Assembly: GCA_021772235.1 (NCBI GenBank)
Contig: JAJFMI010000022.1
Coordinates: 1 to 7,525 of the forward strand
Reading direction: 5' to 3'
DNA from: Chlamydiota bacterium
GTDB lineage: Bacteria > Chlamydiota > Chlamydiia > Chlamydiales > JAJFMI01
Length of the DNA stretch: 7,525 nucleotides
The notes beneath the pieces were generated by a model. It saw only the letters and a program-made list of their open reading frames with translations, did no database searches and had not been told where the DNA came from. Positions 1-6,436 of this stretch are shown piece by piece. Both the position numbers and the translations under genes were made by a program. Positions within the stretch are counted from its first letter, which is position 1; the number at the start of each line of letters is the position of its first letter.

Positions 1-429
1 AAAAAGGAAACTGCATGTAAAATCTAACTTATTGGTGTTATTACCCAGCACTTCCATAGAAAAAATAGCAATCGAACCGACTAAAGCAATGAAAGCCTCT
101 TTTCCATTGTCAGTTTCACTATTTTTTAGTATCCCTTCTCCTCGGTTAGCAATAATTCTAGTCATTGCATATCCAGCAGAAGCTGCGGAAGTAGATGGTT
201 GAAATTTGTTTGTATATTTTCCTATGGATTTCATTGCTCTGTTTTGTAACCAAAGAGCGGCTGAGTTCGTAGTGATATTTGAGACTGCAATAAAAATATT
301 GGCTATTCTATTATCCAAACTATAGTTGCCATTATAAAAATATTTATCTGCATCTGTGTAGCAAGCTTCTAGAAACATAGAAGTTTCAACTATGTTTGTT
401 AAGTCTCTAGTTAAAGTAGAATTTGTCAT
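1..429 (-). CDS. Unrecognised protein, N-terminal part (runs off left edge)
   Basis: An open frame of 143 codons reads from an ATG at 429 to the window edge without a stop, so only the N-terminus is present. A ribosome-binding-like AGAAGG lies just upstream of the ATG. The protein starts MTNSTLTRDLTNIVETSMF and looks mainly helical and mildly polar. It has small-residue-rich stretches (SNITTNSAALW near residue 55, PSTSAASAGYAM near residue 80), a single moderately hydrophobic stretch near residues 121-133 (AFIALVGSIAIFS), and no signal peptide. I do not recognise a family. It is visibly more AT-rich than the transport genes, as is the ankyrin gene at the other end, which is compatible with an accessory or lineage-specific gene. 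It is separated from the aldolase upstream by 53 bases holding a perfect inverted repeat. The intact frame and plausible start make it a likely real gene; function is unknown. Confidence 0.7.
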   Translation of the reverse strand, partial: MTNSTLTRDLTNIVETSMFLEACYTDADKYFYNGNYSLDNRIANIFIAVSNITTNSAALWLQNRAMKSIGKYTNKFQPSTSAASAGYAMTRIIANRGEGILKNSETDNGKEAFIALVGSIAIFSMEVLGNNTNKLDFTCSFLF

Positions 430-443
430 GGCCTTCTCATCGT

Positions 444-469
444 TATTTGTTAAGGAAGCTTAACAAATA
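444..469. terminator. Perfect 10-bp inverted repeat, possible terminator after fbaB
   Basis: TATTTGTTAA at 444-453 and its exact complement TTAACAAATA at 460-469 enclose a 6-base loop. It sits between the fbaB stop and the start of the next minus-strand gene. Read on the minus strand it is not followed by a T tract, and the stem is AT-rich, so intrinsic termination would be weak. On the plus strand a short T5 run follows at 474-478. It ends 14 bases before the next ATG, so it could instead be an operator or a leader hairpin. Confidence 0.4.
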
Positions 470-482
470 GGAATTTTTGAGG

Positions 483-1538
483 TCAAGCTAAAGATATTTG
501 TTTGCAAAGGTAGACGTCTTGGATTGCGTTAAGGAGTTTGACGCCCTCCTTCATCGGTTTTTGGAATGCTTTGCGTCCAGAGATGAGACCAACTCCACCA
601 GCACGTTTGTTAATCACGGCTGTTGCAACGGCATTTTCCAAATCGTTTTCTCCAGATGGACCGCCTGAATTAATTAAGCCCATTCGCCCCATATAACAGT
701 TGGCAACTTGGTAACGCGTCAGATCGATGGGGTGATCACTGCATAATTCGGTGTACATTTTCTCTGTCTGTTTGCCAAATTTAAGGGTTTTAAAGCCGCC
801 GTTATTTTCAGGAAGTTTCTGTTTGATAATGTCTGCTTCGATGGTTACGCCAAGATGATTGGCTTGGCCGGTAAGATCGGCAGCAACATGATAATCTTTA
901 TGTGGGGTTTTAAATCCTGGATTACGCAGGTAACACCAGAGGACTGTTGCCATTCCAAGTTCATGAGCGGCATGAAAGGCTTCGGAAACTTCTACGATTT
1001 GACGATCGCTTTCTGGCGAACCAAAATATATTGTGGCACCTACTGCGCGACATCCCATTTCGTAGGCAGCTTCGATGTTAGAAAACTGTATTTGATCAAA
1101 GGTATTTGGATAGGTAAGTAGTTCGTTATGGTTGAGTTTGAGAATGAAAGGGATTTTATGAGAATAGCGGCGGGCAATTGATCCTAGTACGCCAAATGTT
1201 GAGGCGACTGCGTTGCAGCCCCCTTCCATGGCGAGTTTAATGAGGTTTTCTGGATCAAAATAGAGAAGATTAGGCGCAAATGAGGCGCCGGCGGTATGTT
1301 CAATTCCTTGATCAACAGGCAGAATGGAGAGGTAACCTGTTCCGGCAAGGCGGCCGTGGTTAAAGATGGCAGAGAGATTTTGCAAGGTGCGTATGTTGCG
1401 ATCAGAGGGACCAAAAATGCGATCTACCCAATCGTTTCCTGGATGGTGTAGCAGCTCTTTTGATATGGTTGTGCAAGTGTGGCCAAGAAGTTTTTCCGCT
1501 TCTTTTCCTAAAATTTTTTCAATTGCTGCTTTTGTCAT
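483..1538 (-). CDS. fbaB: Fructose-bisphosphate aldolase class I (DhnA/FbaB type)
   Basis: Cytosolic glycolytic/gluconeogenic enzyme that reversibly cleaves fructose 1,6-bisphosphate to dihydroxyacetone phosphate and glyceraldehyde 3-phosphate through a lysine Schiff base, without metal. The 351 residues match Escherichia coli FbaB nearly end to end from memory (about 350 residues). Shared blocks include GRLAGTGYLSILPVDQG at 62-78, FILKLNHNE at 131-139, AVGATIYFGS at 165-174, DLTGQANHLG at 221-230, NCYMGRMGLINSGG at 280-293 and VINKRAGGVGLISGRKAF at 308-325. Lys239 in the DIIKQK motif aligns with the expected Schiff-base lysine of this family. This type of aldolase is the one found in chlamydiae (annotated dhnA). 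Its ATG overlaps the TGA of the upstream 93-residue gene by ATGA, and an AGAGG lies upstream, so translation is probably coupled. Nothing is missing or truncated. Confidence 0.96.
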   Translation of the reverse strand: MTKAAIEKILGKEAEKLLGHTCTTISKELLHHPGNDWVDRIFGPSDRNIRTLQNLSAIFNHGRLAGTGYLSILPVDQGIEHTAGASFAPNLLYFDPENLIKLAMEGGCNAVASTFGVLGSIARRYSHKIPFILKLNHNELLTYPNTFDQIQFSNIEAAYEMGCRAVGATIYFGSPESDRQIVEVSEAFHAAHELGMATVLWCYLRNPGFKTPHKDYHVAADLTGQANHLGVTIEADIIKQKLPENNGGFKTLKFGKQTEKMYTELCSDHPIDLTRYQVANCYMGRMGLINSGGPSGENDLENAVATAVINKRAGGVGLISGRKAFQKPMKEGVKLLNAIQDVYLCKQISLA

Positions 1539-1816
1539 CTTCTACCTCTATATTTATTAATTCCATTTTTAACAGAAAAGGCTTTTTCTAACGAAGCATC
1601 TATTTCTTCATGAATTAATGAAATCGTATCAGAACAATTTTCTCCGATAATTGCCACCGCCTTTGTCTGAAGATCAAGCGCTTTTTGTTCTTTCTGTTCA
1701 TGTCGCAACCAATATATGGCGATAGCAACAATCTTCATTTTCGCTTCAGGTTCTGCACATTTATTGCTTAAAATACTGTATGCAAGTTTCTCCTGCAGTT
1801 CTGGTATGGTTGCCAT
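1535..1816 (-). CDS. Small helical protein of unknown function, coupled to fbaB
   Basis: A 93-residue frame beginning MATIPELQEKLAYSIL and ending in a basic tail (INKYRGRR). Composition suggests an all-alpha soluble protein with two or three helices; two cysteines, no signal peptide and no membrane segment. I do not recognise a family. It is probably real because its stop overlaps the fbaB start (ATGA), the usual layout of translationally coupled genes, and because the residue make-up is that of a normal globular protein. No Shine-Dalgarno is visible before the ATG; upstream is a T-rich run, and an in-frame stop (1838-1840 on the complementary strand) leaves no earlier start. It heads the minus-strand unit, divergent from oppB across only 34 bases. 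A role linked to the aldolase (regulation or assembly) would be inference from position only. Confidence 0.65.
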   Translation of the reverse strand: MATIPELQEKLAYSILSNKCAEPEAKMKIVAIAIYWLRHEQKEQKALDLQTKAVAIIGENCSDTISLIHEEIDASLEKAFSVKNGINKYRGRR

Positions 1817-1838
1817 ATCAAAAAAATAACAAAGATGT

Positions 1839-1844
1839 TACTAT
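1839..1844 (+). promoter_or_regulatory. Candidate -10 element for oppBCDF
   Basis: TACTAT lies 6 bases before the oppB ATG, matching the -10 consensus at the most important positions. No convincing -35 is present at 16-18 bases upstream. If used, transcription would start at or next to the A of the ATG. It falls in the 34-bp divergent gap, which is too short to hold two ordinary promoters, so any minus-strand promoter must lie inside oppB. Confidence 0.25.
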
Positions 1845-1850
1845 TAATCC

Positions 1851-2786
1851 ATGTTGCGTTTTGCTGTCAGAAAACTATTGAATATTTCCCTCTCTCTTTT
1901 CTGCATCATCACGATTACGTTTTTTCTTATGAAAATCATTCCAGGCGATCCCCTAACTCAGGAACAGTCCGCCTCAAAAGAAATTATGGAGCAATTATTT
2001 GCACACTATGGATTAGACAAACCTCTCTTTGTCCAATACCTAAATTATCTTAAGGGTGTTGTCACTTTTGATTTGGGACCCTCATTTACCTATGAAGGTC
2101 AGTCGGTTAGCTCAATTATTGTCCAGGGGCTGCCCTACTCATTGATTCTCGGTACAGAAGCTCTTATTCTTGCCATAACAGGTGGGATTACTCTCGGTAG
2201 TTTAGCGGCCTGTTTTCAAGGAAAAAAAATAGATAAAAGTATGATGATAATTGCTGCGCTATGTATTTCCTTTCCCAACTACTTGATCGGTGCCCTTTTG
2301 CAATATCTGTTTGCCATCAAATTGAACTGGTTGCCCGTAGCACGAATGAGTAGTTTTTCCCACTCCATTCTGCCTGCAATCAGTTTGGCAGCTCTTCCCA
2401 TGGCCTACATTGCCAGATTGACACGTTCGCAGATGATCGAAGTGCTCTCGCAAGATTATGTGATGACCGCTTATGCCAAAGGGCTTATAAAAAAAGAGGT
2501 TTTTTTCCGTCACTTGTTGAAAAATAGCCTAACGCCGGTTGTTACTTATTTGGGACAGCTGATGTCGATGCTCCTTTCAGGCAATTTTATTGTAGAAAAA
2601 ATCTTTGGTATTCCGGGTCTTGGTGGCTGGTTTGTCAAGAGTGTGATCAATCGCGACTATACTGTCATCATGGGCATTACAATTTTTTACAGCGCTTTAC
2701 TCATGCTTCTCGTTTTTATTACAGAAATCGCCTACCTCTATTTGGATCCAAAGGTGCGTGCTGAGAGGTTGAATGCAGCTAGTTAA
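1851..2786 (+). CDS. oppB: Oligopeptide ABC transporter permease OppB
   Basis: Inner-membrane permease that forms one half of the translocation pore of a peptide importer, pairing with OppC and driven by OppD/OppF. At 311 residues it is the usual length. Features in order: N-terminal membrane segment about 10-28; the IIPGDP motif at 29-34; the family-typical GLDKPLFVQYLNYL at 54-67; membrane segments near 98-122, 131-157, 172-190, 230-248 and 272-296; the cytoplasmic EAA loop at about 204-229 with Gly211, where the ATPases dock; and IFGIPGLGGW at 251-260 followed by NRDYTVIMG, a strong OppB/DppB signature. There is no Shine-Dalgarno before the ATG. It overlaps oppC by 14 bases. In chlamydial opp operons an oppA usually precedes oppB; here the neighbour is instead a divergent aldolase unit. 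DppB is the alternative name, since substrate cannot be told from sequence. Confidence 0.93.
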   Translation: MLRFAVRKLLNISLSLFCIITITFFLMKIIPGDPLTQEQSASKEIMEQLFAHYGLDKPLFVQYLNYLKGVVTFDLGPSFTYEGQSVSSIIVQGLPYSLILGTEALILAITGGITLGSLAACFQGKKIDKSMMIIAALCISFPNYLIGALLQYLFAIKLNWLPVARMSSFSHSILPAISLAALPMAYIARLTRSQMIEVLSQDYVMTAYAKGLIKKEVFFRHLLKNSLTPVVTYLGQLMSMLLSGNFIVEKIFGIPGLGGWFVKSVINRDYTVIMGITIFYSALLMLLVFITEIAYLYLDPKVRAERLNAAS

Positions 2787-3591
2787 ATTTAATTATTTTG
2801 CCCGCATTGGGCTTGTGATTTTATTTTTGTTAATCCTCTTTGCTCTTTTTGCTCCAATTTTCTCTCCTTATACTTACCATGGTATTGAGCTTACAGATAA
2901 AAATATGCCTCCCTGTGCAATGCATTGGTTTGGAACAGATGCGTTAGGACGCGATCTGCTCACACGTCTAGCTTACGGAGCGCGTATTTCTATTTTTGTT
3001 GGGGTTCTTGCTGCTACTATTGATATGTGCATTGGCGTAACTTACGGTGCGATTGCCGCTACTTCTTCAAAACGCGTTGATGAAATCATGATGCGTTTTG
3101 CCGACATTCTCTACTGCCTGCCATATGTACTTGTAACGGTTTTACTTCTTGTGATTTTTGGCGCCGGGTTAGCAACGCTTATTCTCGCGCTCACGATCAC
3201 AGGCTGGATCAATATGGCGCGAATCGTTCGCGGAGAAATTTTACAAATAAAGCATCGTGACTATGTCTTAATTGCAAAAGCTCAGGGCGCATCTCTTCCC
3301 CGTATTCTCTTTTGTCATCTTATTCCCGGTGCAACTGGAACTATTCTCACAACTGTTACTCTCACCATTCCAACAGCGATTTTTATGGAAGCTTTTCTTA
3401 GCTTTTTAGGTCTCGGCATTCAAGCGCCAATTGCGAGCTGGGGCACTATGGCAAGTGATGGCTTGACTGCCCTTCGCTACTTTCCTTGGCGTCTCTTTTT
3501 TCCTGCAGGCTTCATTTCTGTAACTATGCTCGCCTTCAATATGGTAGGAGATGGTTTACGTGATGTTTTTGATCCGAGGAGTCAAACATGA
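2773..3591 (+). CDS. oppC: Oligopeptide ABC transporter permease OppC
   Basis: Second inner-membrane permease of the peptide importer. The 272 residues are somewhat short for OppC (about 300 in E. coli), mainly through a short N-terminal tail. It shows an N-terminal membrane segment at about 11-30, then HWFGTDALGRDLLTRLAYGA at 51-70, the classic OppC/DppC motif. Further membrane segments follow near 74-96, 117-148, 190-212 and 243-258. The EAA loop is at about 166-186 (Gly172, Pro185), SFLGLGIQAPIASWGTM is at 210-226, and the C-terminal GDGLRDVFDPR is at 259-269. The ATG lies inside the end of oppB, with GAGAGG at 2763-2768 giving a close Shine-Dalgarno. Its TGA overlaps the oppD ATG (ATGA), consistent with a single co-translated operon. 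Confidence 0.93.
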   Translation: MQLVKFNYFARIGLVILFLLILFALFAPIFSPYTYHGIELTDKNMPPCAMHWFGTDALGRDLLTRLAYGARISIFVGVLAATIDMCIGVTYGAIAATSSKRVDEIMMRFADILYCLPYVLVTVLLLVIFGAGLATLILALTITGWINMARIVRGEILQIKHRDYVLIAKAQGASLPRILFCHLIPGATGTILTTVTLTIPTAIFMEAFLSFLGLGIQAPIASWGTMASDGLTALRYFPWRLFFPAGFISVTMLAFNMVGDGLRDVFDPRSQT

Positions 3592-4541
3592 GTTTAGAGA
3601 CGAATAATCTCCACGTAACTTTTTTACAAAAGAAGGAAATCCGTGCCGTACGCGGTGTTGACTTTCAGCTCAACAGAAATGAACGCATTGCCCTCGTCGG
3701 TGAATCAGGTTCAGGCAAGAGTGCTTTTGCCAAGTCTTTGCTTCTTTTTCATTCAACGGAAAGCGTACGCGTTTCAGGAGAAATCCATCTTGATGGCGCG
3801 CCCATCACAAAAAATGCTCGCGGAAAAAAAATCGGCTTTGTATTTCAAGATCCAATGAGTGCACTCAATCCCACCATGCGCATAGGTAAACAAATTGCAG
3901 AATGTCTACCAAAATCGCGAAAACAAGAAGCTCTCACCCTTTTACAGGAAGTGCGGATTCCTCAGCCTGAAGAGCGCCTAAGTCAGTATCCACATGAGCT
4001 TTCTGGCGGTATGCGACAGCGAGTAATGCTCGCAATTGCTCTTGCTGGTAAGCCCGATTACCTCATTATGGATGAACCAACAACTGCTCTTGATCCTACT
4101 ACACAAAAGCAGGTTCTTGATCTTGTTCTACAAATTCAAAAAGAGCGTGGCATGGGTATTTTACTCATTACGCACGACCTTAAACTTGCGGCAAGCTACA
4201 CAGAAAACATTCTCGTGATGTATGCGGGAAAAATCGTTGAACGAGGTCCCTCAAATCAGATTTTCAAGAATCCAAAACACCCTTACACGATCTCCTTGCT
4301 CGGTTCTATCCCCAAAAATGGAAAAAAGCTCACCCCCATTCCGGGTGAGCCACCAGATCCGCGCAGTTTACCCCAAGGTTGCGCTTTTCATCCGCGTTGT
4401 CCAAGAGCGACACAAATGTGCAAATTAAAGGAACCCCCATTCCATGGAAAAAAACACGAAATCGCCTGCTACCACGTTGATCTCGATCAGAAACCTCTAC
4501 AAGAGCTTCAAGATCAAGAACAAATCTTACCCCGTACTTGA
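3588..4541 (+). CDS. oppD: Oligopeptide ABC transporter ATPase OppD
   Basis: Cytoplasmic ATPase that powers peptide import with OppF. All ABC motifs are present: Walker A GESGSGKS at 38-45 (Lys44), Q-loop Gln87 in FQDPMSALNP, signature LSGGMRQR at 138-145, Walker B YLIMDEP at 158-164 (catalytic Glu163), D-loop TALD at 166-169 and H-loop His196. The C-terminal oligopeptide-transporter domain begins near NPKHPYTISLL (228-238) and contains GEPPDPRSLPQGC. The four cysteines Cys265, Cys271, Cys278 and Cys294 have the spacing known in this family to bind an iron-sulfur cluster. The start is supported by GAGGAG at 3576-3581, 6 bases before the ATG. The last 32 codons share DNA with the start of oppF in another frame. 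The 317-residue length is normal. Confidence 0.95.
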   Translation: MSLETNNLHVTFLQKKEIRAVRGVDFQLNRNERIALVGESGSGKSAFAKSLLLFHSTESVRVSGEIHLDGAPITKNARGKKIGFVFQDPMSALNPTMRIGKQIAECLPKSRKQEALTLLQEVRIPQPEERLSQYPHELSGGMRQRVMLAIALAGKPDYLIMDEPTTALDPTTQKQVLDLVLQIQKERGMGILLITHDLKLAASYTENILVMYAGKIVERGPSNQIFKNPKHPYTISLLGSIPKNGKKLTPIPGEPPDPRSLPQGCAFHPRCPRATQMCKLKEPPFHGKKHEIACYHVDLDQKPLQELQDQEQILPRT

Positions 4542-5118
4542 AGACTTTTCCTTAGATATTCTTGAAGGGGAGACTTTAGGTTTTATTGGACCAAGTGGCT
4601 GTGGGAAATCCACTCTAGCACGTATTTTACTGGGAATAGAAACCCAAGATAGTGGAACAATCACTTATCATTTCCAGGGCAATCCCTCCCGTGAAATCCA
4701 GATGGTTCTGCAAGATCCCAGCAGCTCCCTTAATCCGCGCATGCGCGTCCGAGAACTTCTCAATGAACCACTCCTCATCCACAAAGAAAAAAATGCTGAT
4801 ATTGAAGAGACCCTCAAACTTGTTGGGCTAAAAACGCATCACCTCGACTGTTTACCTCATCAATTTAGCGGAGGGCAAAAACAGCGAATCGCCATAGCGC
4901 GTGCCCTCATCTTAAATCCACGCCTTGTAATATTAGATGAAGCGCTCTCATCATAAGACGTTTCCATTCAGGCTCAAATCGTCAATCTACTAAAAGATTT
5001 GCAAGAGAAATTTCAACTCACCTATCTTTTTATCTCACACGACCCCGCAATGGTTGAGTACTTCTGCACAAGAGTGATTTCTCTTCTTGAGACAAAAAAA
5101 GATTTTGCTACAATGTAG
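4444..5118 (+). pseudogene. oppF: oppF, peptide transporter ATPase interrupted by an in-frame TAA
   Basis: Second ATPase of the peptide importer, broken by a stop. Codons 1-170 read as a good ABC domain: core strand from Leu12, Walker A GPSGCGKS at 49-56 (Lys55), Q-loop Gln90 in LQDPSSSLNP, signature FSGGQKQR at 141-148 and Walker B LVILDE at 161-166. TAA at 4954-4956 replaces the D-loop leucine of the expected SxLD, a one-base change from TTA. The same frame then continues DVSIQAQIVNLL and reaches the H-loop histidine in FISHD at codon 199, ending at TAG 5116-5118. The 170-residue product lacks the D-loop and H-loop needed for hydrolysis. Even read through, 223 residues is short of the usual 310-330, because the C-terminal oligopeptide domain is missing. 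An AAAGGA at 4427-4432 supports the ATG, which lies 98 bases inside oppD. A sequencing error is possible. Confidence 0.85.
5087..5114 (+). promoter_or_regulatory. Promoter for the outer-membrane beta-barrel gene
   Basis: TTGAGA at 5087-5092 and TACAAT at 5109-5114 are separated by 16 bases; each matches the sigma-70/sigma-66 consensus at five of six positions. It lies within the last codons of the oppF frame. The -10 ends 7 bases before the ATG at 5122, so the predicted start site falls at or one base before the start codon. Confidence 0.55.
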
Positions 5119-5121
5119 CGA

Positions 5122-6177
5122 ATGAAAACATTTCTCTTTGCAGTACTACTCTCAACATATACATACGGCTACATCATGCCAGCATCTACCGAAGACGAAA
5201 AAAAGGTGCCAGAACAAGGTGACTTTGATTATGATCTTTATACCCGTGATCAGAAAACCTATTTTGTTGATGCAGAGTTTCTCTATTGGACAGCTCTAGA
5301 AGGTGGCCTTGATTACTCCTTAGAAATGAAAGGACCCGCTTGGGGACCATCAGCCGCCCTTGCGCAAGGCGATTATCAACGCGCTAAATATGATTGGAAA
5401 CCTGGCTTTCGCGTAGGTTTGGGCTACTTTAATGCGCCAAAGTTTTGGGCCACATGGATGAACTACACCTGGATCCATATTCGTGGAGATGATCATGCAA
5501 ATAATCCGGACAATGCAGAAAAATTCCTTTTAGCTACCTATCCGCAAGTTTTTACAGGAAGCCTAGAAAAAGCGTGCAGCGATATTACCCTTCATTACAA
5601 CATGGTCGACTGGCTTTTTGCTCGCATCTTTAATCCCAATCCCCATTTGCGTTTGCGTCTTTTTGGAGGACTCACCTTTGGATGGATGGACCAGGAATGG
5701 AAACTGCGCTACTTTGGCTTTAATGAAGAGCTTACATTTATCAAAAACGAATGGAGCTATATCGGCGGCGGCCCCCGATTTGGAATAGGAATAGACTGGT
5801 ATTGGTTTAAGAATATCTATTTTACAACACGTACATCATTTGCCATGGCAGTTGGGAAATATAAAAACCACGCCTTCTTGCAAACAAATATTGCGCTTGA
5901 TCCAGATGATAATCCCAGCATGCCCCTGCAAGATAGCAACTACAAAGATTGGCGCTCTGCCGTAAGCTTTAATTTTGCCTTCGGACCCTCTTGGCAAAAA
6001 AGTTTTTGTAAAGGCCGAGCCGAACTCTTTGCCGGTTATGAAATTACGAACTGGTTCAACCTGCAAGAGATCTACCGCTCCACACAAAGTGGTGTGGGAC
6101 TTCCAAAAGAAACCCGAATTACCGATGGCTTGTTAACCCTGCACGGATTGACTATGCGTCTTACCTTGGACTTTTAA
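5122..6177 (+). CDS. MOMP-like outer-membrane beta-barrel protein
   Basis: A 351-residue secreted protein, most probably an outer-membrane porin-like barrel of the Legionella-type/environmental-chlamydia MOMP-like group. It has a short signal peptide (MKTFLFAVLL, cleavage somewhere between about residues 16 and 22) and then an acidic stretch. The family-like block DAEFLYWTALEGGLDY is at 50-65. Alternating aromatic strands follow, for example GFRVGLGYF at 95-103, FWATWMNYTWIHI at 108-120, LRLRLFGGLTFGW at 176-188 and GGGPRFGIGIDWYWF at 215-229. The C-terminus LTMRLTLDF ends in Phe, the usual signal for outer-membrane insertion. There are only two cysteines (152, 296), unlike the cysteine-rich Chlamydiaceae MOMP. 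No Shine-Dalgarno precedes the ATG, and an in-frame TAG six bases upstream excludes an earlier start. Its TAA overlaps the stop of the convergent small gene. Assignment to the barrel class is firm; the subfamily is from memory of motifs. Confidence 0.85.
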   Translation: MKTFLFAVLLSTYTYGYIMPASTEDEKKVPEQGDFDYDLYTRDQKTYFVDAEFLYWTALEGGLDYSLEMKGPAWGPSAALAQGDYQRAKYDWKPGFRVGLGYFNAPKFWATWMNYTWIHIRGDDHANNPDNAEKFLLATYPQVFTGSLEKACSDITLHYNMVDWLFARIFNPNPHLRLRLFGGLTFGWMDQEWKLRYFGFNEELTFIKNEWSYIGGGPRFGIGIDWYWFKNIYFTTRTSFAMAVGKYKNHAFLQTNIALDPDDNPSMPLQDSNYKDWRSAVSFNFAFGPSWQKSFCKGRAELFAGYEITNWFNLQEIYRSTQSGVGLPKETRITDGLLTLHGLTMRLTLDF

Positions 6178-6183
6178 AAAGTC
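6169..6183. repeat. Short inverted repeat across the convergent stop codons
   Basis: GACTTT at 6169-6174 and AAAGTC at 6178-6183 flank a 3-base loop. The element spans the overlapping stop codons of the barrel gene and the minus-strand small gene. It is symmetric and could slow polymerase from both sides, but the six-pair AT-rich stem is weak and lacks a proper T tract. No better terminator is visible between the two genes. Confidence 0.25.
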
Positions 6184-6401
6184 TCAACATGATCAGGGTT
6201 TTTAAGTTGTTGAGAAGTCTTTGCTCCTGTAATAGGCGTTAGCACTCTAACAGCTTCGTTTTTTCCATCTGGAACCATTGCAGTATGAACGGGAGAAAAA
6301 ATTCCCAGCGCAGCTTCAGCAGTTTTACCCTTTTCACGATCTGGTGTTTTTTGGGCTGATTTTGTCCCATCTGATTTACTATTTGGTACTATTCCTTGCA
6401 T
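6174..6401 (-). CDS. Small polar protein of unknown function
   Basis: A 75-residue frame starting MQGIVPNSKSDGTKSAQ and ending NPDHVETF. The first 27 residues are rich in Lys, Ser, Thr and Asp and are probably disordered. The rest (AALGIFSPVHTAMVPDG, then EAVRVLTPITGAK) has mixed hydrophobic patches; there is no cysteine, no signal peptide and no membrane segment. I recognise no family. Three things argue that it is real: GGAGGA five bases from the ATG is the best ribosome binding site in the window, a TTGAGG-17-TATTAT promoter stands upstream, and the frame fills the gap between two genes almost exactly. It converges on the barrel gene with a 4-base overlap of stops (6174-6177) and diverges from the AlkD-like gene over 42 bases. 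A small secreted or regulatory protein is possible, but that is a guess. Confidence 0.72.
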   Translation of the reverse strand: MQGIVPNSKSDGTKSAQKTPDREKGKTAEAALGIFSPVHTAMVPDGKNEAVRVLTPITGAKTSQQLKNPDHVETF

Positions 6402-6405
6402 ATTA

Positions 6406-6411
6406 TCCTCC
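6406..6411 (-). promoter_or_regulatory. Strong Shine-Dalgarno for the 75-residue gene
   Basis: On the minus strand the bases read GGAGGA, followed by TAAT and the ATG at 6401, giving a 5-base spacer from GGAGG. This fixes the start of the small gene and is the main evidence that the frame is translated. Confidence 0.7.
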
Positions 6412-6430
6412 GGTTAAATTACCTGTCCGA

Positions 6431-6436
6431 TATAAT
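6431..6436 (+). promoter_or_regulatory. Candidate -10 element for the AlkD-like gene
   Basis: A perfect TATAAT ends 7 bases before the ATG at 6444. No recognisable -35 lies 16-18 bases upstream, and there is no extended -10 TG. It overlaps, on the opposite strand, the -10 of the small minus-strand gene, so the two promoters would compete for the same bases. Confidence 0.35.

Noticed and set aside
855..1121. Plus-strand 88-codon frame inside fbaB
   Set aside because: It lies opposite a fully conserved enzyme gene, and its composition looks like a reverse-strand shadow.
2259..2513. Minus-strand 84-codon frame inside oppB
   Set aside because: Antisense to a well-conserved permease, with no start signals and unnatural composition.
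4444..4956. A deliberately short, functional 170-residue ATPase
   Set aside because: It would lack the D-loop and H-loop, and the downstream frame still encodes exactly these parts, so interruption is the better explanation.
5836..6087. Minus-strand frame inside the barrel gene
   Set aside because: Shadow of the barrel coding sequence; no ribosome binding site or family resemblance.
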